A stretch of 64,000 nucleotides of DNA from DATBQN01 sp963755825 (GTDB lineage Bacteria; Acidobacteriota; Thermoanaerobaculia; Multivoradales; UBA5704): the NCBI GenBank assembly GCA_963755825.1, contig CAVWLA010000001.1:2666001-2730000 (forward strand), in the 5' to 3' direction. A program made the position numbers and the translations under genes. The notes below the pieces were generated by a model. It worked only from the letters and a program-made list of their open reading frames with translations. It had not been told where the DNA came from and ran no database searches. Positions 39,143 to 47,084 of this stretch are shown here, one piece after another. The first letter of the stretch is position 1; each line of letters begins with the position of its first letter.

Positions 39143-40113
39143 GGCACTAGCCTCTGCAGAGTACTCCACAAGCCGCCGGCGAGCGAGAAGCCGAGGATGC
39201 CGGCCGGGGCCTCGCCGGCGAGCGCCGCGGCGTTGGCGGCCACCTGCTCGCGGCGGTACGGATCGCGGTTGACGAAGGGGGCGCAGGCGAGGAGCTGGGC
39301 GGCGGCGCCGGCCTTCGACAGCGGCCTGAGCTCGTCCTCCGGCGCCTGCTCCAGGCGCAGCAGGGCGGCGAGGGGGAACGGCGGCGCAGCGTGCCGGCGA
39401 TCGCCGACGTCGCCGGTGAAGGGAAGTTTCTCGACGCGGAGGCCGGCGCCGCCCGGCGCAGCCGGCAGCAGGGCGTTCAGGTCGTCCGAGAGAACGCTGC
39501 GGCCGGCGGCCTCGGAGAGCCGCGAGAGCGTCGTCTTCCCCGCACCCGAGCGGCCGAGGAAGAGATAGGCGGCGCCGCGGTCGACCACTCCGGCGCTGTG
39601 GACGACGAGGCCGCCCAAGGCGAGCAGCCGGTAGGCGACGACGACGCGGAGGAAATTCTCGAAGATCCCCGGAAAGAGGTCCCCCGCCGCGCCGCCGTCC
39701 TCCGAGGTCCACAGACCCGCGGCGAGCAGCCCTGCCTCGGCGGCGCCGGAGGCCCAGTCGAGCCGCGCCATCAGGTGCAGGCCCGCCAGGCGCACCGAGG
39801 CCGGCTGGTGATCGAAGTCGAGCGCGTACTCCCAACCGCGGGTATCGACGGCGCAGAACTCGCCGGCGGCGACGGCGAAGAGGCGGGTCTCGACGGCCGC
39901 CGCGGCGCCGGCGGCGGCCGGCCGGCAGAGGGTGCCGAAGCGCTCCTCGGCCGCCGCCGCCTGGTTCGCCGACAGCCCGGCGGCGAGGTAGGGGCCGCCC
40001 GGCAGGTCGAGGAGCAGACGGCGGTCGCCCCAGCTCTCGCCGCCGCGGCGGGCGGGGAAGAGGTCGGGATAGGCGAGGAAGCGGGTGCCGAAGCCCGGCG
40101 ACGTCTCAGCCAC
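39139..40113 (-). CDS. HprK-like kinase (HPr kinase-related)
   Basis: A 324-residue protein. The P-loop domain of HPr-kinase type is at about 165-300: LGGLVVHSAGVVDRGAAYLFLGRSGAGKTTL (Walker A GRSGAGKTT) and SVLSDDLNALLP (Walker B-like Asp pair). The N-terminal half has no clear family. There is no HPr or PTS gene here. Related kinases occur with PqqD-like proteins in the HPr-rel-A grouping and, in lasso-peptide clusters, phosphorylate the C-terminal Ser of the precursor. The peptide at 32708 ends in Ser-Ser. The GTG start at 40113 overlaps the previous gene by 8 nt. Confidence 0.85.
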   Translation of the reverse strand: MAETSPGFGTRFLAYPDLFPARRGGESWGDRRLLLDLPGGPYLAAGLSANQAAAAEERFGTLCRPAAAGAAAAVETRLFAVAAGEFCAVDTRGWEYALDFDHQPASVRLAGLHLMARLDWASGAAEAGLLAAGLWTSEDGGAAGDLFPGIFENFLRVVVAYRLLALGGLVVHSAGVVDRGAAYLFLGRSGAGKTTLSRLSEAAGRSVLSDDLNALLPAAPGGAGLRVEKLPFTGDVGDRRHAAPPFPLAALLRLEQAPEDELRPLSKAGAAAQLLACAPFVNRDPYRREQVAANAAALAGEAPAGILGFSLAGGLWSTLQRLVP

Positions 40114-40618
40114 GGCGCACCGAACCGCCGCCGGGCCCGCCGGCGCGGCGGAGCAGAAGGCGCCAGGCGCGGCGCAGGTAGGCGCCGCCGGCCCGCGCCC
40201 GCGTCGCCATCGACGGCAGGACGCGCGCCGGGGCGACGACCCGCCCCAGCAGGCGCCGCCGCGGCACCGGCGGATCGGGATCGGGGCTCGCGTCACCCTG
40301 GGTGAGGCAGGCGATCCCCCCCGCCGCCCAACGGTAGCCGAGCACGCGGTGGACGACGAGGCGGCCATCGGCGGCGGCGAAGGCGACGACGTCGCCCGGC
40401 AGCGGCCAGCCGGCCGGCGCCAGCTCCACGCGGTCGCCGTCGGCCAGGAGCGGCGCCATCGAGCCGCCGCGCACGGTGGCGGCGAGCGGGCCGCGGCGCG
40501 CCAGCTCGCGTACCCCGCGCAGCAGGCGGCCATCGGCACCTCCCGCGCCGTCGTCGGGAGCGGCCGGCGCCGCGGGTCGGGGCCCCGTCGTCCGGGTCAC
40601 TGAATTCACGGGGCTCAC
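40106..40618 (-). CDS. Signal-peptidase-like (S24/S26) protein
   Basis: A 170-residue protein. The core GGSMAPLLADGDRVELAP, PGDVVAFAAADGRLVVHRVLGY and TQGDASPDPDPP, then LLGRV, is the S26 fold; Ser in GSM and His in VVHRV fit the Ser/His (SipW/ER-type) catalytic pair rather than Ser/Lys. No clear membrane anchor is visible. GTG at 40618 lies 8 nt after the stop of the polymerase gene, preferred over a GTG or ATG further inside that gene. Similar proteins appear beside HprK-like and PqqD-like genes. Whether it cleaves a peptide or a pre-protein is unknown. Confidence 0.8.
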   Translation of the reverse strand: MSPVNSVTRTTGPRPAAPAAPDDGAGGADGRLLRGVRELARRGPLAATVRGGSMAPLLADGDRVELAPAGWPLPGDVVAFAAADGRLVVHRVLGYRWAAGGIACLTQGDASPDPDPPVPRRRLLGRVVAPARVLPSMATRARAGGAYLRRAWRLLLRRAGGPGGGSVRRG

Positions 40619-40626
40619 GACGGGGC

Positions 40627-42549
40627 TCAGGGCAGCAGGCCGGGCGGCGCCTGCGGGCGCAGCCACGGGCTCAGGCGGAGGGCGAGATCGAGGTTGGCGC
40701 GCGCCTGCTCGGCGTCGCCGAGGGCGAGGTGGGCGCGCGCCAGGTCGAGGTAGACCTCGGGGTGCGGCTCGAGGGCGAGGGCTCGGCCGTAGGGGTCGAG
40801 CGCCGCCTCGGGGCGGCCGAAGAGGAGGAACTGGCCGCCGCGCGCCACCAGGATCTCGACCTCCACCGGATCGAGGCGGGCGGCGCGGTCGAGGGCCTCG
40901 AGGTTGGCCGAGAGGAGGCCGGCGGGCGCCCGGCCGGTGGTCGCCGCGGCATAGGAGAGCGCCTCGACGGTGCCGAGCAGCTGGCTGGCCGCGATGCGCC
41001 GCTCAGCGCGGAAGGTCTGGCCGAGGAGGGCCAGAGCGGCGAGCGAGGCGACGATCGCGGCGATCGCGACGCTGGCGCGGCCGGAGAGCCCCGCCGACCG
41101 GCCGGCGGCGCGCCCATCCTCCTCTTCCTCCTCGACAGCGCCGCCGGTGAGACCGTCCGCCTCGACGCCGGCGCGGAAGACCCAGGCGAGGAAGAGGAGG
41201 GCCGGAAAGGCGACCAGGGCGACGCGGAAGGGGAACTGGGCGACGGCGAGCACCGCGAGCGCCGCCGTCCCGGCGACGGCGAGCGCCGCGTCGCCGGCTG
41301 CTTCTGCGGCGGCGGCGGTCTCGTCCGCCCGCTCGCCCTGCCCGCCCCCGCCGCCCGCCGCCCTCGCGGCGGCGCGCAGACGGCGCAGAGCGATCCACAG
41401 CAGGCCGATCCCCCAGCCGAGGGCGGCGAGGCCCGGCCAGCCGAGGTCGGCGCCGACCTCCAGCAGCTCGTTGTGGGCGTTGGCGAAGTTGGCGTTCGGC
41501 TGGTCGGGGTAGAAGGCGACGCCGCGGTCGAGGAGGGCGAGCTTGGCCGGCGCGAACTCGGCGCGGAAGGCGCCCTGGCCGACGCCGGCGAGCGGGTGCT
41601 CGGCGAGAAGGAAGGCGGCGGCGCGCCAGCCGTCGAGACGGCCCGAGAGGAGGGCGTTGAGGTCGCCGGCGCGCGCCTCGATCGTCTTCGCGGCGAGGCG
41701 GGCGCGGAGCGGCGGCAGGGCGACGACGAGGAGGATCGCCACGATCAACACCCCGCCGCCGGCGACGGCCGCGGCGCGCCCTGGCTTCCGCAGCCGGCGC
41801 GACAGGCGGAGCCCCCAGAAGACCACCGTGCCGAGGCCCACCGCGGCGGCGGCGGTCAGCGTCTGGGTGGCGGCGAGCGCATAGATCGAGAGGACGAGCG
41901 AGACGACGAGCGGCCAGCGCCGACCACCGCCCTCTCCTCCAGCGCCGGCGAGGCCCCACTGGGCGAGGAGGCAGGGGAGGACGAGATAGGCCGCGAGGTC
42001 GCCGGGGTTGCCGGCGAAGGAGGTGACGGCGAGGCGCGAGTCGGCGGCGAGGCCGAGGAACTGCAGCGGCCGGAAACCGTGGAGCTGCAGGATGGCGAAG
42101 GCGGCGAGCGCCGCCGCCGGCCACAGCATCAGGAGAAGGAGGCGCCGCAGCCGCGCCGCCGGCAGCCCCAGGCTCCAGCCGGCGAGGCAGGCGGCGCCGA
42201 TGGCGAGGTCGGCGAGCCCCTGCCGCAGGTGGAGCGGATGGCGGGAGACGGCGAGGCCGGCGAGCGCCACGAGGACGAGCGGCGCCACGGCGAAGAGCGC
42301 CGGCTGGCGCCGCGGCGTGGGCGGCCCGACCGCGGTCACGGCGCGCAGTTGGAAAGCCAGGGCGGCGAGCGAGGCCAGGGCCAGCCATTCGGAGACCATC
42401 AGCTTGGGGAGGCGGAACGACTCGCGCGCCGACGGCATCAGGAGGATCGGCGGCAGGCAGACGAGGAGGGCGAGCGCGAGCTCCGCCGCCCGCCGGGAGA
42501 GCGGTGGCGCGGCCGCGCGTCGCGCCGATCTCTTGCCGCCGCCCTTCAT
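40627..42549 (-). CDS. O-antigen ligase/polymerase (Wzy-like) with C-terminal TPR
   Basis: A 640-residue inner-membrane protein with about 11-12 TM segments. The periplasmic loop near 280-355 has the O-antigen ligase pattern LSGRLDGWRAAAFLLAEHPLAGVGQGAF and NANFANAHNELLEVGADLGWPGL (the NAHN/E motif). The C-terminal tail (about 545-640) is a cytoplasmic or periplasmic TPR region (PEAALDPYGRALALEPHPEVYLDLARAHLALGDAEQARANL). It polymerises or ligates lipid-linked oligosaccharides. The ATG overlaps the stop of the nucleotidyltransferase gene (ATGA). Confidence 0.9.
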   Translation of the reverse strand: MKGGGKRSARRAAAPPLSRRAAELALALLVCLPPILLMPSARESFRLPKLMVSEWLALASLAALAFQLRAVTAVGPPTPRRQPALFAVAPLVLVALAGLAVSRHPLHLRQGLADLAIGAACLAGWSLGLPAARLRRLLLLMLWPAAALAAFAILQLHGFRPLQFLGLAADSRLAVTSFAGNPGDLAAYLVLPCLLAQWGLAGAGGEGGGRRWPLVVSLVLSIYALAATQTLTAAAAVGLGTVVFWGLRLSRRLRKPGRAAAVAGGGVLIVAILLVVALPPLRARLAAKTIEARAGDLNALLSGRLDGWRAAAFLLAEHPLAGVGQGAFRAEFAPAKLALLDRGVAFYPDQPNANFANAHNELLEVGADLGWPGLAALGWGIGLLWIALRRLRAAARAAGGGGGQGERADETAAAAEAAGDAALAVAGTAALAVLAVAQFPFRVALVAFPALLFLAWVFRAGVEADGLTGGAVEEEEEDGRAAGRSAGLSGRASVAIAAIVASLAALALLGQTFRAERRIAASQLLGTVEALSYAAATTGRAPAGLLSANLEALDRAARLDPVEVEILVARGGQFLLFGRPEAALDPYGRALALEPHPEVYLDLARAHLALGDAEQARANLDLALRLSPWLRPQAPPGLLP

Positions 42550-43835
42550 CGCGGCGGCAGTATACGAGAGGGGACAGCGGGCGCCGGGCCAGCCGCGGTG
42601 GCCGGCGCCGAGGCGGCGGCTCCCGGCACGCGCCGCGCCGCGGCCGCGTAGACGGCGAGGCGGCGGGCGAGGTCGAACGGCCGCGCCAGCCGCCGCCCGA
42701 GGTACCCCCAGCGGCTGACCGGCGGGCCGTAGATCGCCGCCACCTGGGCGCGCGAGAGGAACACCGTGCTCCACAGCGCCCGCGCCGCCGCGAGGGCGCG
42801 CGGTGCGTCGCCGGGCTCGGGGCGGAGGCCGAGCTTGAGAGCCGCCTGGTAGCGCGGATCGAGCCGGCCGGCGAGGGCATGGCGGAGGAGAACGATCTCG
42901 TCCCCAACCCCGTCCGCCCGCAGGTCCGCCGCGAGCCGATCCGCCGGAGCCGCCGCCGCCAGCAGCCGCGCCAGCCGCTCGAGCGCGGCGACCTCCGCCG
43001 CCGAGACGTCCGCCGCCACCAACCGGGCGGCGCGCGCGGCGAGGGCGCCGCCCGCCGGCCCGGCCCAGCCGAGGTCGATGAGGTCGCCGACCATCTTGAG
43101 CTGTCCGTACGCGGCCGGCGCGAAGCCGTGCTGGGCGATGCCGTGGACGACGGCGTGGGCGGCGAGGATCTCGGCGGCCGGCACCCGGCACGACGCCGGC
43201 CAGCCGGCGAGAGGGAGGAGGAGGCCGCCGGCGTCGAGATCAGCATAGGTGACCGACCGCGCCGAAGGGGCGAGGCGGACGCCGGGGAGACAGAGGTGGA
43301 GCTCGACGCAGGCTCCCGCCGGCGAGGCGAGGGCGGCGAGCTGATGGCCGCCGCCGGGGAGCGGCGAGGCGGACCAGCCGCGGGATCGGAGCGCCGCGTG
43401 GAGCGCCGCCGCCCCCGCCGCCGGCGCCAACAGATCGACGTCGCAGGCCGGCCGGCTCCCCGGCGCCGCGGCGCCGGAGGCGGCGAGGGCGGCGAACTTG
43501 AGGAGCGCGACGGGGGTTCCCGCCTCGCCGGCGGCGGCGGCCACATCGCGCGCCAGGTCGAGCAGCCGGACCTCGGCGGCGACGGCGGCGATCCTCTCGC
43601 GGCGGAGCGCCACCGCCCCCTCCTCCCCCAGCTCGGCAACCCAGCGGTCTCGCGGCAGCCGCGCGGCGAGGCGGGCGGCGATCTCGAAGCGGCGCGCCGC
43701 GGCGAGCGCCGCCAGGGGCTCGGCGGGCGGCGGCAGCCGCGCCTCCGGCGGACCGAAGGCACGGGCGAGCGCCCAGCCGAGCGCCGGCGGCAGCTCGACG
43801 CGCGGCGGGCGGAAGCGGATGGCGAGGGGAGGCAT
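42546..43835 (-). CDS. Nucleotidyltransferase family protein (NTP_transf_5-like)
   Basis: A 429-residue protein. The segment VALLKFAALAASGAAAPGSRPACDVDLLAP matches the LLKG...R..DIDLLV core of the uncharacterised nucleotidyltransferase family that accompanies HprK-like kinases and PqqD-like proteins in EPS and lasso-peptide clusters. The two acidic residues of DVD are likely metal ligands. The rest is helical. First gene of the six-gene minus-strand operon. No Shine-Dalgarno is seen; a -10-like TAGGCT lies 9 nt before the ATG. Substrate unknown. Confidence 0.82.
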   Translation of the reverse strand: MPPLAIRFRPPRVELPPALGWALARAFGPPEARLPPPAEPLAALAAARRFEIAARLAARLPRDRWVAELGEEGAVALRRERIAAVAAEVRLLDLARDVAAAAGEAGTPVALLKFAALAASGAAAPGSRPACDVDLLAPAAGAAALHAALRSRGWSASPLPGGGHQLAALASPAGACVELHLCLPGVRLAPSARSVTYADLDAGGLLLPLAGWPASCRVPAAEILAAHAVVHGIAQHGFAPAAYGQLKMVGDLIDLGWAGPAGGALAARAARLVAADVSAAEVAALERLARLLAAAAPADRLAADLRADGVGDEIVLLRHALAGRLDPRYQAALKLGLRPEPGDAPRALAAARALWSTVFLSRAQVAAIYGPPVSRWGYLGRRLARPFDLARRLAVYAAAARRVPGAAASAPATAAGPAPAVPSRILPPR

Positions 43836-43844
43836 CCGGCGGCC

Positions 43845-43850
43845 AGCCTA
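43845..43850 (-). promoter_or_regulatory. Possible -10 box of the nucleotidyltransferase operon
   Basis: TAGGCT on the minus strand, followed by 9 nt and the ATG at 43835. The spacing equals that seen for three other genes here, but the hexamer is a weak match. Confidence 0.3.
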
Positions 43851-43920
43851 TCGCAGCGCCGCGGCTCTGCCGGCGGCGCTCCGCCGCCATTGGAGTCGCA
43901 TCGGGAGTAGCATCGACGGC

Positions 43921-45648
43921 ATGCCCGCGATGCCAGCCGTGCCCGCCGGCGCCGCCGCGCCCGCCCGGCCTCGCGGCCGCTGGAGCGAGGCGCTGTTCCG
44001 CCTCGGCGCCGTCGCCGCCTGCCTCGGCCTGGCGCTCGCCGCGATCGACTCCTGCGCCCGCTGGGAGGTCGGCGAGAGCCGCCTCGCCGAGCTCGCAGGC
44101 AACGGTCTGCCCCTCGCCCCGGGCCTCGCCGCCGCGCTGCGCCGCGAGCCCGACCTGGCGCGGGCGCGGATCGTCGCCGCCCGCGCCATCGTCGGCGCCG
44201 AGCTCGAGACGGCCGCCCGCCGCAACGCCAATCCGGGCGACGGCGGCCCGGCGCGCCTCGCCCCGGCCGGCGAGGCGGCGGCCGCCTCGCTCGCCGCCCG
44301 CCCCGCCGCCTGGGACGCGGCGATGGTCCTCGGCGCCGCCACCTACCTCGGCTGGTCCGAGGCGCGCGACCCGCGCCTCTTCCAGCGCTACGCCGCCTGG
44401 GAGGCGCCGCTCGCCGCCGCCCTCCGCCTCGCCCCGTCGCGCCGCGAACCGGTGCGCTTCCTCGCCGCCGCCTACCTCGAGGTGTGGCGGGCGATGACGC
44501 CGGAGAAGCGCGGCGCGGCGCGGCGCGTGCTGGCCGCCGCCCTCGCCGATCCCGACAGCTTCGCCGGCCTCGTCGCCCCCTGGCTGCGAGTGGCGGCGAG
44601 CCGTGGCGAGGCGTTCTCCCTGGTGCCCGACGACGCCGAGGCCTGGCGGCATGTCGCGGCGCTCTACGCCGGCAAGAGCGACTGGCAGGGCGAGAGCGCC
44701 GCGCGGATCCGCCTCGCCCGCGCCGTCGAGCGCCACCTGCGCGGCGAGCTCGCCGACGCCGAGGAGCGGCTGACGCTCGGCGACGAGGCCGGCGCCCGCG
44801 AGCGCTTCCTCGCCGTGGCGGCGACCGCCACCTCGGGCGCCAGCCGCGGCGAGCTCCTCGGCCGCGCCCTCGCCGACTGCCCGCCCGGCGTCGCCGACGG
44901 GACGACCGCCGCCAAGCTCGCGGCGCAGCTCGCCTGGGTCCTCGACCGCTGCCAGATCACCGGCTGTCCGGTGCCGCCGGCGGCGCTGCGACGCCTCGCC
45001 CGCTTCTGCCGCGACCTCCCCTCCGCCGAGGCGGCGCTCGCCGCGGTGCTCGGCGGCGAGCTCCCCCGCGCCGAGCAGCTCGAGCGCCACGCCGAGGCGG
45101 GCGAGAGCGCCGCCTGGGCGCCCTACTACGTCGAGAAGGCGCGGGCGCTGGCGGCGGCCGGCCGGCCGCCGGAGGCGGCGGCGGCGCTCGAGCAGGTCGA
45201 CCGCGAGCTGCGCGGCGCCGCCTACTGGCGGGCGCGCGGCGAGGTGGCGCTGGCGGCGGGCGACGCGGGCGGCCAGGCGCAGGCCGCCGAAAGCCTGCGC
45301 CAGCTCTCCGCGACGGCCTGGCCGTCGACCGCCTGGAGCTGGCGCGGCGACGTGGCGCGGCTCGACATCCTCACCTCGGCCGCCGCCTCCGGCCTCCGCA
45401 TCGAGGTCGGCCGGGCGCCGGCGGGCGGCGCCCTCGTCGAGGTGCGGCTCGACGACACCGTGCTCGGCTCAGCGCCGGCGCTGCCCGGGGCCGCCCTCAC
45501 CCTCGCCGCCCCGCTCGCCGCCGGGCTTCACAGGCTCGAGCTGGAGAGCCTCGGCGGCGGCGCGGTGACGCCGGGATCGGCGGCGCTCGTCCCCGCCGCC
45601 GGCGCCGGACCCGCCCGTCCCGCCGTCCGCGGCGACGGTGCGGGCTGA
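43921..45648 (+). CDS. TPR-type membrane-anchored protein of the EPS locus
   Basis: A 575-residue protein with an N-terminal membrane segment (ALFRLGAVAACLGLALAAID, about 22-41) and a long Ala/Leu/Arg-rich helical body with TPR-like units (for example AYLEVWRAMTPEKRGAARRVLAAALADPDSF and ARFRRGELADAEERLTLGDEAGARERFLAVA-like segments). The last 80 residues are beta-rich. Divergent from the nucleotidyltransferase operon (85 nt between starts) and convergent with the second polymerase gene, which it overlaps by 180 nt. It probably belongs to the EPS assembly machinery; I cannot assign more. Confidence 0.75.
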   Translation: MPAMPAVPAGAAAPARPRGRWSEALFRLGAVAACLGLALAAIDSCARWEVGESRLAELAGNGLPLAPGLAAALRREPDLARARIVAARAIVGAELETAARRNANPGDGGPARLAPAGEAAAASLAARPAAWDAAMVLGAATYLGWSEARDPRLFQRYAAWEAPLAAALRLAPSRREPVRFLAAAYLEVWRAMTPEKRGAARRVLAAALADPDSFAGLVAPWLRVAASRGEAFSLVPDDAEAWRHVAALYAGKSDWQGESAARIRLARAVERHLRGELADAEERLTLGDEAGARERFLAVAATATSGASRGELLGRALADCPPGVADGTTAAKLAAQLAWVLDRCQITGCPVPPAALRRLARFCRDLPSAEAALAAVLGGELPRAEQLERHAEAGESAAWAPYYVEKARALAAAGRPPEAAAALEQVDRELRGAAYWRARGEVALAAGDAGGQAQAAESLRQLSATAWPSTAWSWRGDVARLDILTSAAASGLRIEVGRAPAGGALVEVRLDDTVLGSAPALPGAALTLAAPLAAGLHRLELESLGGGAVTPGSAALVPAAGAGPARPAVRGDGAG

Positions 45649-47022
45649 GGCCGCGGCGCCGACGAGCACCGCCAGGGCAAAGGCGTTGGCGGGGATGGTG
45701 AGGCCGAAGTCGAGCAGCTCGTGGACCGCCACGGCGGCGAGGGCGCCGAGGGCGGCGAGCCCCGCCGCGCGGTCCTCCGAGCGGCGGCCATCGCGGAGCA
45801 CCTGAGCCAGCCGCTTCCCCAGCAGGAGAAGGCCCGGCACGGCGAGCGCGGCGCCGGCCAGGCCGGCGGTCGCTAGCAGCTCGAGCGGATCGTTGTGGGC
45901 ATGGCGCCAGGAGCCCCCGAGATCCGCCGGCTGGGTGAGCGGGAAGGCCTCGCGGAAGGCGCCGAGGCCAACGCCGGTCCAGGGGAAGCGGCGGACCAGC
46001 GCCCAGGTCGCGGCCCACACCGTCCGCCGCGCCCCCCAGGTGACGTCGATAGGGACCGAGAGCAGCCGCCCCAGCCCCTCCTGCAGGCCGATCGCCGCCA
46101 CCACGCCGAGCCCGAGCACCGCCGCCGCCGAGCCGGCGAGCGCCAGATCCGGCCGGCGGTCGACGGTCGCCAGCAGCAGCCCCTGCACGGCGACGGCGGC
46201 GACCCCGGCGACCAGGCCGGCGCGCGAGCCGGTGAAGGCGAGACCGGCGAAGAGGGTGAGCCAGAGGAGGATCGGCGGCGCCAGCCAGAGTACCCGGCGC
46301 TCGACGGAGGCCTCGTTGCGCGCCCGCCGCGCCGCCCACCAGCTCCAGGCGAAGGCGAGCGCCAGGCCGATCTCCAGGAAGAGCGCCAGGTGGTCGGGGT
46401 CGATGAAGCTGCCGCGCAGCCGCGGCGTGCCGGGCACCTCGACGCCCCAGAGGAGCGTCTGCCGCGTCGACCAGCCGCGGGCTCCGAAGAAGACCTGGAA
46501 GGCCGCGGCGGCGGCGAGCGCGCCGCCCAGCAGGCGGCGGTTCCAACGCTCGCGGCCGAGAAGCGCCGCGGCGGCGAGCGCGGCGGCGGCGGCGGCCCAG
46601 GCGAGGGCGGCGGCGAGCGATTCGCCGGCGGCGAGCGAGAGGCTGGGGCGGACCGCCGCCGGCATCCCGGCGGTGGCGAGGAGCTGGGAGGCGTCGGCGT
46701 AGAAGCGGGCGTGCTCGGGTGAGACGAGGGCGACGAGCGGCGCCGGCCAGGGGAGAGACTGACCGACGCCCCAGAGCGCCACCGCGGCGAGCGAGAGGAG
46801 CGGCCAGGCGACCGGCGCGAGGCCGGCGACGGGTCCCGGCGCCGCCTTCTCGCCGCGTGCCCGCGCCGCGCCGACGAGCGCCAGGGTGAGCGCCAGGGCG
46901 AGGAAGGAACCCACCTCGAGCCCCGCCGCGCCGCGCGGCGTGACGCTGCCGAAGGGCAGCGGCGCCCACAGCAGGAGGAGGGCGACGAGCCCGGTCACCA
47001 GGCGGTCGGCGTGACGTATCAT
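45469..47022 (-). CDS. Second O-antigen ligase/polymerase-like membrane protein
   Basis: A 517-residue protein with about 11 TM segments and the ligase/polymerase loop motifs: FIDPDHLALFLEIGLALAF, RFPWTGVGLGAFREAFPL and WRHAHNDPLELLATAGLAG (HAHND). The hydrophobic part ends near residue 455; a basic, low-complexity tail of about 60 residues continues into DNA that codes the convergent TPR protein. The true stop could be lost through a frameshift, or the tail may be real. Together with the protein at 40627 it gives two polymerase/ligase-type enzymes in one locus. Confidence 0.85.
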   Translation of the reverse strand: MIRHADRLVTGLVALLLLWAPLPFGSVTPRGAAGLEVGSFLALALTLALVGAARARGEKAAPGPVAGLAPVAWPLLSLAAVALWGVGQSLPWPAPLVALVSPEHARFYADASQLLATAGMPAAVRPSLSLAAGESLAAALAWAAAAAALAAAALLGRERWNRRLLGGALAAAAAFQVFFGARGWSTRQTLLWGVEVPGTPRLRGSFIDPDHLALFLEIGLALAFAWSWWAARRARNEASVERRVLWLAPPILLWLTLFAGLAFTGSRAGLVAGVAAVAVQGLLLATVDRRPDLALAGSAAAVLGLGVVAAIGLQEGLGRLLSVPIDVTWGARRTVWAATWALVRRFPWTGVGLGAFREAFPLTQPADLGGSWRHAHNDPLELLATAGLAGAALAVPGLLLLGKRLAQVLRDGRRSEDRAAGLAALGALAAVAVHELLDFGLTIPANAFALAVLVGAAASARTVAADGGTGGSGAGGGDERRRSRRHRAAAEALQLEPVKPGGERGGEGEGGPGQRRR

Positions 47023-47084
47023 GGCGCGATCGTCGTTCCAGAATCGTCGCTTGCGGGTCCGCCCGCGGGAGGTCTCGAGGCGCC

